The notes under the pieces were generated by a model that worked only from the letters and a program-made list of their open reading frames with translations, was not told where the DNA came from and made no database searches. A stretch of DNA of 64,000 nt, from NCBI GenBank assembly GCA_913055735.1, contig CAJXKD010000001.1, positions 1,302,001-1,366,000 on the forward strand. Reading direction: 5' to 3'. Below are positions 25,348 through 36,758 of this stretch, piece by piece. The DNA is from an uncultured Rhodospirillales bacterium (GTDB lineage: Bacteria; Pseudomonadota; Alphaproteobacteria; Rhodospirillales; UBA2165). The translations under genes were made by a program, and so were the position numbers. The stretch's first letter is position 1. Each line of letters begins with the position of its first letter.

Positions 25348-27300
25348 TCAACCGTTCGCCCCCGAGAGAACGTCCTTCAGCATCTGCCAGAAACCGGTTG
25401 GCGGCGCGTCCGCCATCGGCCCTTGCGAAACAGGTTGGTTCGCGCGGCCCTTGTACGCATCCACAAGTATGTTCCGCCACAACTGCGCAGGCAGGCCACC
25501 GCCGGTCACCCGCTTCATGGGCGCTGAATTGTCATTGCCCATCCAAACGCCGGCAACGAAATCGTCCGAGTAACCGACGAACCAGGCATCGCGGAAATCC
25601 TGGCTGGTCCCGGTTTTGCCCGCAAGCCGGCGGTCGAACGCGGCCGCCCGGCCCGTACCTTCGCGAACGACTTTGGTCAGCATGCCGTCCATGGCGCGCG
25701 CCGTGTCAGGCGCAATGACACGCGGCGGACCATCTCCCTGGCGGCGATAGAGAACCTCCCCCGCGGCGGTCCGGATTTCGACGATCCCATAGGGCCAAAC
25801 GGCGGTACCGCCGGTGGCGAAGGCCCCGTAGGCGCCGGTCAGTTCCAAGAGGCTAACCTCCGACGTCCCCAACGCCAGGCTGAGGTCGGGGGTGAGGGGG
25901 CTCGTGATCCCCAATCTTTCGGCGACATCGATCACGCGCCCGATACCCGCTTCGTTGGCGACCTTAGCGGCGACCGTGTTGATGGAACGCGCCAACGCCG
26001 TCTCCAGCGATATCCGGCCGACATGCTTACCGTCATAATTACCAGGCCGCCACCCGGCGATGTTGAGGGGTGCATCGACCATTACGGTGCTGGGTGTCAA
26101 ACCGGATTCCAAACCCGCCAGATATACGAAGGGCTTGAATGCCGAGCCCGGCTGCCGCACGGCCTGAACCGCCCGATTAAATTGGTTTTGGCGATAATCC
26201 CGGCCGCCGACCATGGCCCGTACCGCGCCGTCTTTTGTCATAACGACCGCGGCCGCCTGGGAAACATTCCGCTTTTGCTCTTCGTCCGACAGTGCCGTCA
26301 CAACGCGCGCCTCGGCCCGACGTTGCATATCCCCGTCCAAGGTCGTCACGACGGTCAAGTCGCCCGTGTCACGGCCCACGTATCCCGGCAATTGGTCCAT
26401 GATCCAATCCGCGAAATAACGGGCGATACGATCCGCCGCACCCGTTTGAACGACAGCCGCCGGGGCACGCGACGCCTTTCGCGCTTGTGCGGGCTTCAAA
26501 TAGCCGGCGTCAACCATGTTGGACAGCACAACCCTGGCACGCCGGTCGGCAGCATCCGCATTGCTGATGGGATTGAGACGCGAGGGCGCTTTGACCGCAC
26601 CGGCGAGTACCGCCGACTGATAGAGCGTCAAGTCTCTCGGCGGCACCCCGAAAAAACGCTCTGCCGCCGCCTCAACCCCATAAGCACCGGCGCCGAAATA
26701 GACGCGGTTGAAATAGATGGTCAGGATCTGGTCCTTGGTGAATTTCTGCTCCAGCCAAAGGGCCAGCATCAATTCCTGGACCTTGCGCTTAACCGTGCGC
26801 TCCGACGTAAGGAACAGGTTTTTCGCTACCTGTTGGGTAATTGTGCTGCCACCCTGACGGATGCGGCCCGACTTGATGTTGACGATCATAGCGCGGCCAA
26901 TGCCCCACCAATCGACGCCGCCGTGATTGTAGAAGCGGCGGTCTTCCGTCGCCAAAACGGCTTGCGGCAAATAGGCCGGTAAGTCGCGGAGCTTGGCCGC
27001 GGCACCCCGAAGATCGCCGAACTCGGCAAAGCGGGATCCGTCGGCAGCGATCAGCGTCACACGCGGCCGGCGCGCATCGACGAGCGCGTCGTCGAGCGAC
27101 GGCAGATCGTAGGCGTAGTAAGCCGTGACAGCGAGCCCGGCAACAAACAGCCAAATGGCCGCCGTCAGGCCCCATTTGAAAAATGACTTGGTTATGCTGC
27201 GCCGGACAGGCCGGTAGCGCGTGTCCCGCGCAGGTGCGGACCGTTTCCCCCGTGTGCTACGTCGCGGCTTTGACGCCGGCGTTCTTTGTCGCTTTGCCAT
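25348..27300 (-). CDS. mrcA: penicillin-binding protein 1A (bifunctional transglycosylase/transpeptidase)
   Basis: Inner-membrane enzyme that polymerises and cross-links peptidoglycan. Numbering from ATG 27300: a basic N-terminal tail, one transmembrane anchor (about 42-63), then the GT51 glycosyltransferase with catalytic E119 in T-E-D-R-R-F-Y and Q-G-G-S-T-I-T-Q-Q. The transpeptidase domain has S386-A-F-K (S-x-x-K), S439-I-N and K562-T-G-T. 650 aa. An upstream start (27327) adds nine residues. Compared with enterobacterial PBP1A it lacks the long inter-domain insertion. The N-terminal 40 residues are unusually rich in Arg/Lys. Monocistronic, transcribed towards hldE. Confidence 0.93.
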   Translation of the reverse strand: MAKRQRTPASKPRRSTRGKRSAPARDTRYRPVRRSITKSFFKWGLTAAIWLFVAGLAVTAYYAYDLPSLDDALVDARRPRVTLIAADGSRFAEFGDLRGAAAKLRDLPAYLPQAVLATEDRRFYNHGGVDWWGIGRAMIVNIKSGRIRQGGSTITQQVAKNLFLTSERTVKRKVQELMLALWLEQKFTKDQILTIYFNRVYFGAGAYGVEAAAERFFGVPPRDLTLYQSAVLAGAVKAPSRLNPISNADAADRRARVVLSNMVDAGYLKPAQARKASRAPAAVVQTGAADRIARYFADWIMDQLPGYVGRDTGDLTVVTTLDGDMQRRAEARVVTALSDEEQKRNVSQAAAVVMTKDGAVRAMVGGRDYRQNQFNRAVQAVRQPGSAFKPFVYLAGLESGLTPSTVMVDAPLNIAGWRPGNYDGKHVGRISLETALARSINTVAAKVANEAGIGRVIDVAERLGITSPLTPDLSLALGTSEVSLLELTGAYGAFATGGTAVWPYGIVEIRTAAGEVLYRRQGDGPPRVIAPDTARAMDGMLTKVVREGTGRAAAFDRRLAGKTGTSQDFRDAWFVGYSDDFVAGVWMGNDNSAPMKRVTGGGLPAQLWRNILVDAYKGRANQPVSQGPMADAPPTGFWQMLKDVLSGANG

Positions 27301-27434
27301 TGCAGATCGCTTTCGAAACCTCACCACTTTCGAAGTGGGGCGTTAGTAATTCGTTAATGCTTCGAAATAAAGGCAATAGCAGGGCGTGCCGGCGCGGTCA
27401 GAGGCGCCGGATCGAAAATTCGCGTCAGGGAGAG

Positions 27435-27833
27435 TTAGGAAGTTTCGCAGTCGAGGATTCGGTGCAGAACTTCGGGCCGGATCTTGCAGCCCTTGAGGTT
27501 GGTGCGCCAAACATCAACGCTGTCCATTGCGGCATCCATCAAATTGGCACCGCGCAGGTCCACTTCGCACAGGTTGGCGCCGGACAGTTGCGCTCCGCGC
27601 AGATTGGCATTGTAAAGACTGGCCTGGGTCATGTCGGCTTCGCGCAAATCTGCACCGGAAAGGTCCGCTCCGGAAAGATTAACCCCGCGAAGGTCGGCAT
27701 TCCGGAAGTCCGCCCCCCGCAGGTCCAGGCCCCGCAGGTCGCCATCGACAAAGCTTGCACGCGCGCCGCTAACCCCATCCTTGAGCCAGGCGCTATGCAT
27801 ATCCAGAACTACCGCAACTTCGCTAACCGTCAT
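27435..27833 (-). CDS. pentapeptide-repeat protein
   Basis: Right-handed beta-helix protein (132 aa) made mostly of A(D/N)Lxx repeats: D-L-R-G-L, D-L-R-G-A, D-F-R-N-A, D-L-R-G-V, N-L-S-G-A, D-L-S-G-A, D-L-R-E-A, ... N-L-R-G-A, N-L-C-E-V, D-L-R-G-A, about four coils. The N-terminal 30 residues (V-S-E-V-A-V-V-L-D-M-H-S-A-W-L) form a helix common in such proteins. ATG 27833 is preceded by a GGGAGGGG site, which rules out the longer frame to 27920. It lies 108 bp after gyrB on the same strand. Qnr and MfpA are pentapeptide proteins that bind gyrase, so a gyrase-related role is possible, but this protein is shorter than either (MfpA 183, Qnr 218). Confidence 0.85.
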   Translation of the reverse strand: MTVSEVAVVLDMHSAWLKDGVSGARASFVDGDLRGLDLRGADFRNADLRGVNLSGADLSGADLREADMTQASLYNANLRGAQLSGANLCEVDLRGANLMDAAMDSVDVWRTNLKGCKIRPEVLHRILDCETS

Positions 27834-27941
27834 GAGCCCCCTCCCGTTCGGTTGGACAGACTCTAAATCGGCATGGAAAGCAGGAATATCAAGGCTGCAA
27901 AAATCGCCTATTTTCGGCAAAAAATGGCCGGTTTCCGAGGC

Positions 27942-30410
<2,469 letters not shown>

Positions 30411-30425
30411 TTACCACGCCCGTCA

Positions 30426-31646
30426 TCAGCAGGTTTGCGCAAGCACTGTCCCCGCCGTTACGGTCAAAAATTGTGCATCCGAGCCCCACGGTTCGAAATG
30501 TCCCGCGTCGGTGCCCGTCATCCACGCTTGCGCGCCGAGATGGCGCAATCGGTCGAAAAGGGCCGCCCGCCGTTGCGCGTCCAGATGGGCAACCACTTCA
30601 TCAAGCAGCAGCAAGGGAACGTAGCCCCGTTCTTCCGCCTGCATGCGCGCCGCTGCCAATACCAAGGTAATCAACAATCCCTTTTGTTCTCCGGTCGAGC
30701 ATTCTTCCGCCGCGCGGCCGGTCCCCGCGTAATGGACGGTCAGGTCGCTGCGATGCGGTCCAACCACCGCCGAAGCGGCGACCGCATCCATTTGACGGCT
30801 TGCCGCCAAACGGTCGCGAAAGCGATCCTCTACCGCTAAAGCTGGGAGTTCCTGTAACCAGGTTTCAAGCTCTCCCGTCATGTCTATTTTTGCGTCCGGG
30901 AACGGTCCATCCCCGACCAAGCAATAAGCACGCAACCGTTCGATGGTTTCCAACCGCCGCGCCGCCACCGCAACCCCGTGCCGCACCATGGAATCCTCGA
31001 CAGAGGCCAGCCAATGACTGTCGGTAACGCCATCCTTGAGCAGCCGGTTACGGCTGCGCAGCGCGTGCTCATAAGCGGAAACAGGCCCGGCGTGCTCCGG
31101 ATCCAGCCCCATAATCATACGATCGATGAACCGGCGGCGCCCCGACGCCGCATCGACAAACAAACGGTCCATATGGGGCGTCAACCACTGCATCGCGACA
31201 AGACGACCGAGCGCCGACTGGCTTTTGGCAGCCTCACCGTTGATCTTGATGGTCCGTTTATCGCGGCCCGCACCGGACATGTCGGGGGCGCATCCGGTCC
31301 CGATATCGTAGCAATCCTCGCCCAAGGCAATTTGCGCGGCCACGGCCCAGGGACGGACCATATCGGAAACTTCCTCGCCGGCATCGCGCCGTCCGATTTC
31401 CGCCAAACGCGCGCGCCGCAACCCGCGGCCCGGCGTGAGAAACGAAATAGCCTCAAGCAGGTTCGTCTTGCCAACGCCGTTGGACCCGGTCAGCACGACC
31501 GGACGCGTATCAAGGTCCAGCTTCAAACTGCCGTATGACCGAAACTCGGTTACTGAAAGCCGGGTAACGGCCGTCCTCTCTACGACGGCAGAGAATGTCC
31601 CGGCACTGTCCGGCGCGAGAGCAGACCGCCCCGTCTCCGTCACCAA
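30426..31646 (-). CDS. recF: DNA replication and repair protein RecF
   Basis: SMC-like ATPase that helps load RecA at gaps through RecO/RecR. Walker A G-S-N-G-V-G-K-T-N is near residue 54, the signature S-T-G-E-Q-K-G near 320 and Walker B L-L-L-L-D-E-V-V-A-H-L-D near 350. The recognisable RecF start (V-T-R-L-S-V-T-E-F-R-S-Y) is at about residue 28. The only available starts before it are TTG 31646 and GTG 31643, so the protein has an unusual 27-residue leader or starts at an unrecognised codon. 25 bp after dnaN, in the replication operon. Confidence 0.93.
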   Translation of the reverse strand: MVTETGRSALAPDSAGTFSAVVERTAVTRLSVTEFRSYGSLKLDLDTRPVVLTGSNGVGKTNLLEAISFLTPGRGLRRARLAEIGRRDAGEEVSDMVRPWAVAAQIALGEDCYDIGTGCAPDMSGAGRDKRTIKINGEAAKSQSALGRLVAMQWLTPHMDRLFVDAASGRRRFIDRMIMGLDPEHAGPVSAYEHALRSRNRLLKDGVTDSHWLASVEDSMVRHGVAVAARRLETIERLRAYCLVGDGPFPDAKIDMTGELETWLQELPALAVEDRFRDRLAASRQMDAVAASAVVGPHRSDLTVHYAGTGRAAEECSTGEQKGLLITLVLAAARMQAEERGYVPLLLLDEVVAHLDAQRRAALFDRLRHLGAQAWMTGTDAGHFEPWGSDAQFLTVTAGTVLAQTC

Positions 31647-31671
31647 AGACTTTGCTGTCTGCGCCAGGGCT

Positions 31672-32790
31672 TTAGACTCGCATCGGCATCAGGACATATA
31701 GGGCACTGGTATCACCCGTATCCTGAACCAAGGTTGGGGACGCCGCATCAGCCATGGAGAAACGCGCGCTGTCGCCATGAATCTGCTGTGTTATGTCGAG
31801 CAGATAGCGGGAATTAAATCCGATCTCCATATCACCGGCGTCGTACTCCACCGGCACTTCTTCGGTCGCCGAATCGTTTTCCGGGCTGTTCGCCGACAAC
31901 ACCAAGTTACCCTTGGAGATATTGAGCTTAACCGCCCGTGATTTTTCCGACGAAATGGCGGACACGCGGTCAACGGCCTCGGCAAATACCTTACAGCCGA
32001 CTTCCATGCTCTTGTCGTTCCCGGTGGGAATTACCCGGTCATAGTCGGGGAACGTGCCGTCGATCAGCTTGGAGGTCACAACCGCGCCATCGAAGGTGAA
32101 CCGGATCTTGGTATCGGACAAGGCGACGGAGACATCGCCGTCGATTTCGTCGATCAGCTTACGCAACTCGAGAACCGTTTTGCGGGGCACGATGACCCCG
32201 GGCATTCCCGATGCGCCTTCCGGCAACGGCAACTCGACACTGGCCAACCGGTGGCCGTCGGTCGCGACCGCACGCAAAACGGCAACACCGTCGCGCTCCG
32301 ACTCATGCAAATAGATGCCGTTCAGATAATAACGTGTCTCCTCAGTGGAGATCGCAAACCGCGTCCGGTCGACCATCGAGCGAAGGTCTTCAGCGGCAAC
32401 CGAAAAGCTGTGCGGCAATTCACCGCTAGCCATAACGGGGAAGTCTTCCGGCGGTAGACAGGTAAGCGAAAAACGGGACCGCCCGGACGTGAGCGTCAAA
32501 TGACCGTCATCCCCCGACGCATCGAGCTCGATCTGCGCGCCTTCCGGCAATTTGCGGACAATATCGAACATGGTATGGGCCGGGACCGTCGTCGATCCCG
32601 CCGACGCAACGTCGGCCTCCACCGTTTCGACGATATCGATATCCATATCGGTCGCGTTCAAGCTGAGCTGCCCGTTGGGCGCGTCAAATCTGACGTTGGA
32701 AAGAATAGGAATGGTATTACGGCGCTCAACAACGCTTTGCACGTGGGTAAGAGCTTTGAGGAGCAGCCCCCTGTCGATGGTTATTTTCAT
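31672..32790 (-). CDS. dnaN: DNA polymerase III beta subunit (sliding clamp)
   Basis: Ring-shaped processivity factor. 372 aa from ATG 32790 (M-K-I-T-I-D-R-G-L-L-L-K-A-L), the universal DnaN beginning. The longer frame to 32862 adds unrelated residues. Three similar domains can be followed: N-terminal V-V-E-R-R-N-T-I-P-I-L-S-N-V, middle F-A-I-S-T-E-E-T-R-Y-Y-L-N-G-I and C-terminal F-N-S-R-Y-L-L-D, ending Y-V-L-M-P-M-R-V, the canonical clamp C-terminus that forms the partner-binding pocket. Separated from dnaA by 264 bp, which leaves room for a separate promoter. Confidence 0.97.
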   Translation of the reverse strand: MKITIDRGLLLKALTHVQSVVERRNTIPILSNVRFDAPNGQLSLNATDMDIDIVETVEADVASAGSTTVPAHTMFDIVRKLPEGAQIELDASGDDGHLTLTSGRSRFSLTCLPPEDFPVMASGELPHSFSVAAEDLRSMVDRTRFAISTEETRYYLNGIYLHESERDGVAVLRAVATDGHRLASVELPLPEGASGMPGVIVPRKTVLELRKLIDEIDGDVSVALSDTKIRFTFDGAVVTSKLIDGTFPDYDRVIPTGNDKSMEVGCKVFAEAVDRVSAISSEKSRAVKLNISKGNLVLSANSPENDSATEEVPVEYDAGDMEIGFNSRYLLDITQQIHGDSARFSMADAASPTLVQDTGDTSALYVLMPMRV

Positions 32791-33054
32791 AATCCGCTTT
32801 CGAACTTCCTGTGATACTGCCGGTCTAACCCGCGATCCTCTACCGACCGCTGAGAACGCCACGATAATGCGCTGATTTCAGTCGAAATCCGGCAGAAAAT
32901 CGCCTCGGCGAGGCACCGAATCGGAACCGTAAGTTTATAACAGATTCTGCGAAATTCAGAAACAATTTAGATGGCCGGGAGCCCCATCAAGCCCCCGGAT
33001 TCTAAGCCTTTTTCCCAGATAGGAATATGCAGGGCCGCAGGGCCGCGGCGTGCG
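32791..33054 (-). promoter_or_regulatory. dnaA-dnaN intergenic region
   Basis: 264 bp gap with a moderately AT-rich core at about 32920-32970. On the minus strand, TTGTTT and TATAAA occur in order but with a 20 bp spacer, too long for a confident promoter. TTCTG/CAGAA form a short inverted repeat there. No DnaA box seen. A dnaN promoter is likely here but not pinned down. Confidence 0.3.
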
Positions 33055-34455
33055 TCAGCCTTCCAACATACGCCGCAGCAATTCGACGTCCTCGGCGAAC
33101 GAACTGTCCTTTTCGCGCAGCTCATCGACCTTGCGGACCGCATGCATGACCGTCGTGTGGTCGCGCCCGCCGAACTTACGGCCGATTTCCGGCAAGGATC
33201 GTGACGTAAGCTGTTTCGCGAGATACATGGCAACCTGACGCGGGCGCGCCACGGACCGGGCCCGGCGCGCCGAATGCATATCGGACACACGAATGTTGAA
33301 ATGTTCGGCGACCCGCTTTTGAATCTCCTCGATGGTGACCCGGCGATCATTCGCCCGCAACAGGTCGTGCAACACTTCCTGGGTCGTTTCCAACGTCAGA
33401 TCGCGCCCCACGAGTTGGGTGTGCGCGGCAACCCGATTGAGCGCGCCTTCGAGTTCACGGACATTCGACGTGATCTTATGCGCCAAGAATTCCAAAACCT
33501 TGGGCGGCGCCGTAATCTGCATCTGTTCCGACTTGCTTTCCAAAATCGCCAAACGCAGTTCGTACGTCGTCGCGTGAATATCCGCGACCAAGCCGCAATT
33601 GAGGCGCGACTTCAACCGCTCCTCGACCCCTTCGAGATCGGACGGCGACTTGTCGGCGGAAAGAATGATCTGCCGCCCTTGGTCGACGAGCGCATTGAAG
33701 GTGTGGAAAAATTCTTCCTGCGTCGCATCACGGCCACCGATGAACTGAACATCGTCGATCATCAAAACATCAACCGACCGGAACTGTTCCTTAAAGTCCA
33801 CCGTGTTCTGCTCACGCAAGGCACGCACGAAGCGATACATGAACTTTTCTGCCGACAGGTACATCACCGTCCGCGACGGATTGCGTTTGACGATGTCCCA
33901 GGCAATAGCGTGCATGAGGTGCGTCTTGCCGAGGCCGACGCCGCCGTAAAGGAACAACGGATTGAAGGGCACGGAGGCGGCTTCTGCAACGCGCCGCGCC
34001 GCCGCATAGGCAAACTCGTTCGGTTTGCCGACAACAAAATTCTCGAACGTATAGCGCTTATCCAGGGGCGCGGAGATTTCGCTCGCCGCAGCCTCCCAGC
34101 CGCTTGATTTCGCCTGCGTATCGCCGGATTTGCGGGCTTTTGCAGCCATCGGCGGAACGTCTTCCAGCGCGCTTGCAGACGGTGCGGAAGATGGTTGGAT
34201 CGAAATATCCACGGATTTTACGACCGGGTTTTCACCGGACCACAGCTGGCGCAGCCGTTCACCATAATTGGTCAGAACCCAGTCACGCATCAAACGGCTG
34301 GGAACCGCAATCCTAACTTCCGAACCGTTCAGCTCACATACCTTTACAGGTTTGAGCCAATTTTCGTAGGCGGTATCGCCAATCTCCGCCTTCAACCGCG
34401 TGCTAACGCGATACCATTGATTTTGTAGTTGCCTATCACTCGAATTGAATTCCAT
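33055..34455 (-). CDS. dnaA: chromosomal replication initiator DnaA
   Basis: AAA+ initiator that binds DnaA boxes and melts the origin. 466 aa with all domains: N-terminal DnaB-interaction domain I (about 8-85), a variable linker rich in Ser/Ala/Lys (90-135), AAA+ core with Walker A G-G-V-G-L-G-K-T-H and Walker B M-I-D-D-V-Q-F, and C-terminal helix-turn-helix domain IV with signature A-R-P-R-Q-V-A-M-Y-L-A and G-G-R-D-H-T-T-V-M-H-A. Upstream lies rpsT, the usual alphaproteobacterial neighbour. No DnaA box is visible in its own leader, whereas clusters occur around dcd 24 kb away. Confidence 0.97.
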   Translation of the reverse strand: MEFNSSDRQLQNQWYRVSTRLKAEIGDTAYENWLKPVKVCELNGSEVRIAVPSRLMRDWVLTNYGERLRQLWSGENPVVKSVDISIQPSSAPSASALEDVPPMAAKARKSGDTQAKSSGWEAAASEISAPLDKRYTFENFVVGKPNEFAYAAARRVAEAASVPFNPLFLYGGVGLGKTHLMHAIAWDIVKRNPSRTVMYLSAEKFMYRFVRALREQNTVDFKEQFRSVDVLMIDDVQFIGGRDATQEEFFHTFNALVDQGRQIILSADKSPSDLEGVEERLKSRLNCGLVADIHATTYELRLAILESKSEQMQITAPPKVLEFLAHKITSNVRELEGALNRVAAHTQLVGRDLTLETTQEVLHDLLRANDRRVTIEEIQKRVAEHFNIRVSDMHSARRARSVARPRQVAMYLAKQLTSRSLPEIGRKFGGRDHTTVMHAVRKVDELREKDSSFAEDVELLRRMLEG

Positions 34456-34953
34456 TGCCTGCTAGCCCAACAGATCGAACCTAATCGAAGCGTCCATTGC
34501 AGATCGCTTCGCCCCCTTTCGGACCTGCCCTTGCGGCCTGTCCTTAGATCTAGTTCAGAGACAATTTCATTCGAAATTGCCTCCTTCAGTCTCGTCCCTC
34601 TAGCAAGCTAAACGCCTTATTATTTTAAGGCTGGCGTCAGCCCGATGTCTGTTTGTCTTGGTCGTCGTTATTGCTTTTTCGGCCTCCCTGTTCGGTTCAA
34701 TAAGCCTAAATTCAATAACACAATTAAAGATTGTAAGAAAACCCCACCCGCGGACTCTCTAAAGACGTTCTCAATTCTTCCAAGATAGTTTTTCTTTCGG
34801 AGGGAGCGACGCCCCGTCAGACCGATGAATGTACCTGGGCAAAATTTTCCTGGCAACAGGACCGAATGGAGAACGTCGAAAAAATTGTCTTTGCGACTCG
34901 AAGAAAATGAATTGCTTTGTTGATTGTGCACATGTTGTGACGCGTTTTGAAAC
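34456..34953 (-). promoter_or_regulatory. dnaA upstream region (about 500 bp, no gene)
   Basis: AT-richer than its surroundings and must hold the dnaA promoter. I see an inverted repeat GGCTG-GCGT-CAGCC at about 34628-34641 but no DnaA box, no CtrA motif and no clear -35/-10 pair. A 145-codon minus-strand frame crossing this gap and the end of rpsT looks non-coding. Confidence 0.4.
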
Positions 34954-34980
34954 AAAAAAGCCGCACTGACGAGCGCGGCT
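34954..34980 (-). terminator. rpsT terminator
   Basis: On the minus strand the stem AGCCGC (34980-34975) pairs with GCGGCT (34964-34959) and is followed by TTTTTT. It lies 37 bp after the rpsT stop. The plus strand also has a T-run after a five-base gap. Confidence 0.8.
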
Positions 34981-35016
34981 GATTCTTTTTTTGCTGAAAT
35001 AAATTCAGGCAGAAAA

Positions 35017-35283
35017 TTATGCGGACATCGCCTTGATGCGCGCCGAAAGACGCGACAGTTTTCTCGACGCTGTATTGCGATGCAAGATTCCGCGTTGCGC
35101 CCCACGCATTACTTCCGGCTGCGCAACTTTGAGCGCTTCCTTTGCGGCCGCGGCGTCGCCACTGCTGATCGCCAACTCGACCTTTTTCACGAAGGTGCGG
35201 ATGCGGCTCAGGCGAGCCCGGTTGACTGCCGACCGGCGCTCAATTTGGCGGATACGTTTCTTAGACGACTGATGGTTGGCCAT
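35017..35283 (-). CDS. rpsT: 30S ribosomal protein S20
   Basis: Small 16S rRNA-binding protein, 88 aa, start [13 protein letters not shown] at 35283 (the family's conserved beginning; an ATG four codons earlier is ignored). Rich in Lys/Arg/Ala with the [11 protein letters not shown] motif near the C-terminus and long helices throughout. Own terminator downstream; located directly before dnaA on the same strand, as in most alphaproteobacteria. Confidence 0.96.
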   Translation of the reverse strand: MANHQSSKKRIRQIERRSAVNRARLSRIRTFVKKVELAISSGDAAAAKEALKVAQPEVMRGAQRGILHRNTASRKLSRLSARIKAMSA

Positions 35284-35406
35284 CGTGTTTCTCACGTAAT
35301 TTCGCTGAATGTTCGAAGGGCGCGGTTATACTGGCGTGGGGCGCACCCGTCAAGGCCCGGGTATTCATATGGAAGACCCATAGAAAGCCTTTGAATTCCG
35401 GGCGTT

Positions 35407-35808
35407 TCAGCCACCCGATGAGGCACCGTTTCCAGCCGGTGCGAGCTGAAAGGCGACCCGAATGCCCTTGCTGCCGTCCGCGGTGACAACCACCCGCAAA
35501 GTCTCATCCCCCCGCAAATAGGTCTCGCCGTCCACCGTCGTCCACCCTAGCGACGAAAGGGATCGCCGGTAAAAATCGCGCACCGACGCCACATTCATCG
35601 GACCCGTCGCCGCCGCCTCGACGATCCGGCCACCCGGAGTATCGAAAACCACGGCGGCTTCTTCATCTTCCGTAAGGCCGGCCATCAACGGCACGTCCTC
35701 CGTACCCGTCACGAAGGATTGCGCGAGAGAGGGCGTTGGTGCGGCGCCACCGGCAAGCGCGAGCATGAAAAATAGGAAAATCGGCAGCGGCCTCATTGTC
35801 GGTCTCAT
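35407..35808 (-). CDS. periplasmic hypothetical protein (133 aa)
   Basis: No family recognised with confidence. N-terminal signal peptide (R-P-L-P-I-F-L-F-F-M-L-A-L-A-G-G-A-A, cleavage probably after S-L-A near residue 29). The mature part holds V-P-L-M-A-G-L-T-E-D, V-V-F-D-T-P-G-G-R-I-V-E-A, then V-R-D-F-Y-R-R-S-L-S-S-L-G-W and L-R-V-V-V-T-A-D. That last half resembles small periplasmic alpha-beta domains in which the Y-x-x-x-L-x-x-L-G-W block precedes a beta sheet. Start at the first of two close ATGs (35808 or 35796). It follows mutM after 62 bp on the same strand and may be co-transcribed. Confidence 0.7.
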   Translation of the reverse strand: MRPTMRPLPIFLFFMLALAGGAAPTPSLAQSFVTGTEDVPLMAGLTEDEEAAVVFDTPGGRIVEAAATGPMNVASVRDFYRRSLSSLGWTTVDGETYLRGDETLRVVVTADGSKGIRVAFQLAPAGNGASSGG

Positions 35809-35870
35809 GCGTTCGTTCTCAATCCTCTAGTTCTACGTCTGGCCTCTAACTCTACTTCCGGCCTTCGGCT

Positions 35871-36713
35871 CTACCGTTGGAGTCGCGTGCAATAGAACGT
35901 CGAGCGCCCCGATTGTTGGATGCGACGTATGCCGCCTGTTTGCACGACATCGCATTCGCAATCGGGGCACGGCAACCCCTCACGTCCATACACTTTAAAA
36001 CTATGCTGGAAATATCCCAACTCGCCGTCCGGTGCCGCATGATCGCGCAGCGACGATCCGCCCGCGGCAATCGCGTCGCGCAACGTATCGCGAATGGCGG
36101 ACACCAGTTCCTCTGCACGCCCGCGGCCAACGGTGCCCGCTTTCCGCTTAGGCGACAGGCGCGACCGATAAAGACTTTCGCACACATATATATTGCCTAA
36201 ACCGGCGATGATCCGTTGATCCAGCAAGGCCGCTTTCAAGGGACTTCGCCGCCCCTTGAAAGCCGCCGCCAACATGGGAGCGTTGAATTCGTTGCCTAGA
36301 GGATCGACACCCAAATGCCGGAGCAATGGGTGGGCAGCCAACGTGGTCGCATCGGCCAATGTCATCAAGCCGAAGCGGCGGGGATCGCGATATCGCACGA
36401 CCGCGCCGTCGCCGAGCACGAAATCCACATGGTCATGCGGCCCGGGTGCCGGCACATCGTCCGCATAGGCCGTCATGCGGCCTGACATGCCGAGGTGGAT
36501 AATGACGACGGCGCCGTCGTCCAGCCGCACCAAAAGATACTTGGCCTGCCGGTCGACACTGACGATCTTGCGGCCCTCGAGGCGGTCGGCAAATCCCTCG
36601 GGCAAGGGAATCCGCAAGTCGGGTCGGCGCGTCACGGCCCGCACGATGGTCTGGCCCTCGAGATAGGGTGCGAGGCCACGCCGGACAGTTTCGACTTCGG
36701 GAAGTTCAGGCAT
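35871..36713 (-). CDS. mutM: formamidopyrimidine-DNA glycosylase
   Basis: Removes 8-oxoguanine and other oxidised purines and nicks the abasic site. 280 aa; [10 protein letters not shown] fixes the start (P2 is the Schiff-base nucleophile, E3 catalytic), so the open frame further upstream to 37124 is rejected. Beta-turn lysine in D-R-Q-A-K-Y-L-L and the helix-two-turn-helix [12 protein letters not shown] are present. The C-terminal zinc finger reads C-P-D-C ... [12 protein letters not shown], so the fourth cysteine is leucine. Divergent from ubiE, 45 bp between starts. Confidence 0.95.
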   Translation of the reverse strand: MPELPEVETVRRGLAPYLEGQTIVRAVTRRPDLRIPLPEGFADRLEGRKIVSVDRQAKYLLVRLDDGAVVIIHLGMSGRMTAYADDVPAPGPHDHVDFVLGDGAVVRYRDPRRFGLMTLADATTLAAHPLLRHLGVDPLGNEFNAPMLAAAFKGRRSPLKAALLDQRIIAGLGNIYVCESLYRSRLSPKRKAGTVGRGRAEELVSAIRDTLRDAIAAGGSSLRDHAAPDGELGYFQHSFKVYGREGLPCPDCECDVVQTGGIRRIQQSGRSTFYCTRLQR

Positions 36714-36758
36714 ACCAACAACGTAGCGGTTTCGGATGGCTTCGGCTATGGTCTCGTC

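Noticed and set aside
26023..26982. 319-codon plus-strand open frame
   Set aside because: Antisense to the PBP1A gene, whose domains and catalytic motifs are complete.
34668..35105. 145-codon minus-strand frame upstream of dnaA
   Set aside because: Overlaps rpsT and its terminator, has no ribosome-binding site and biased, motif-free composition.
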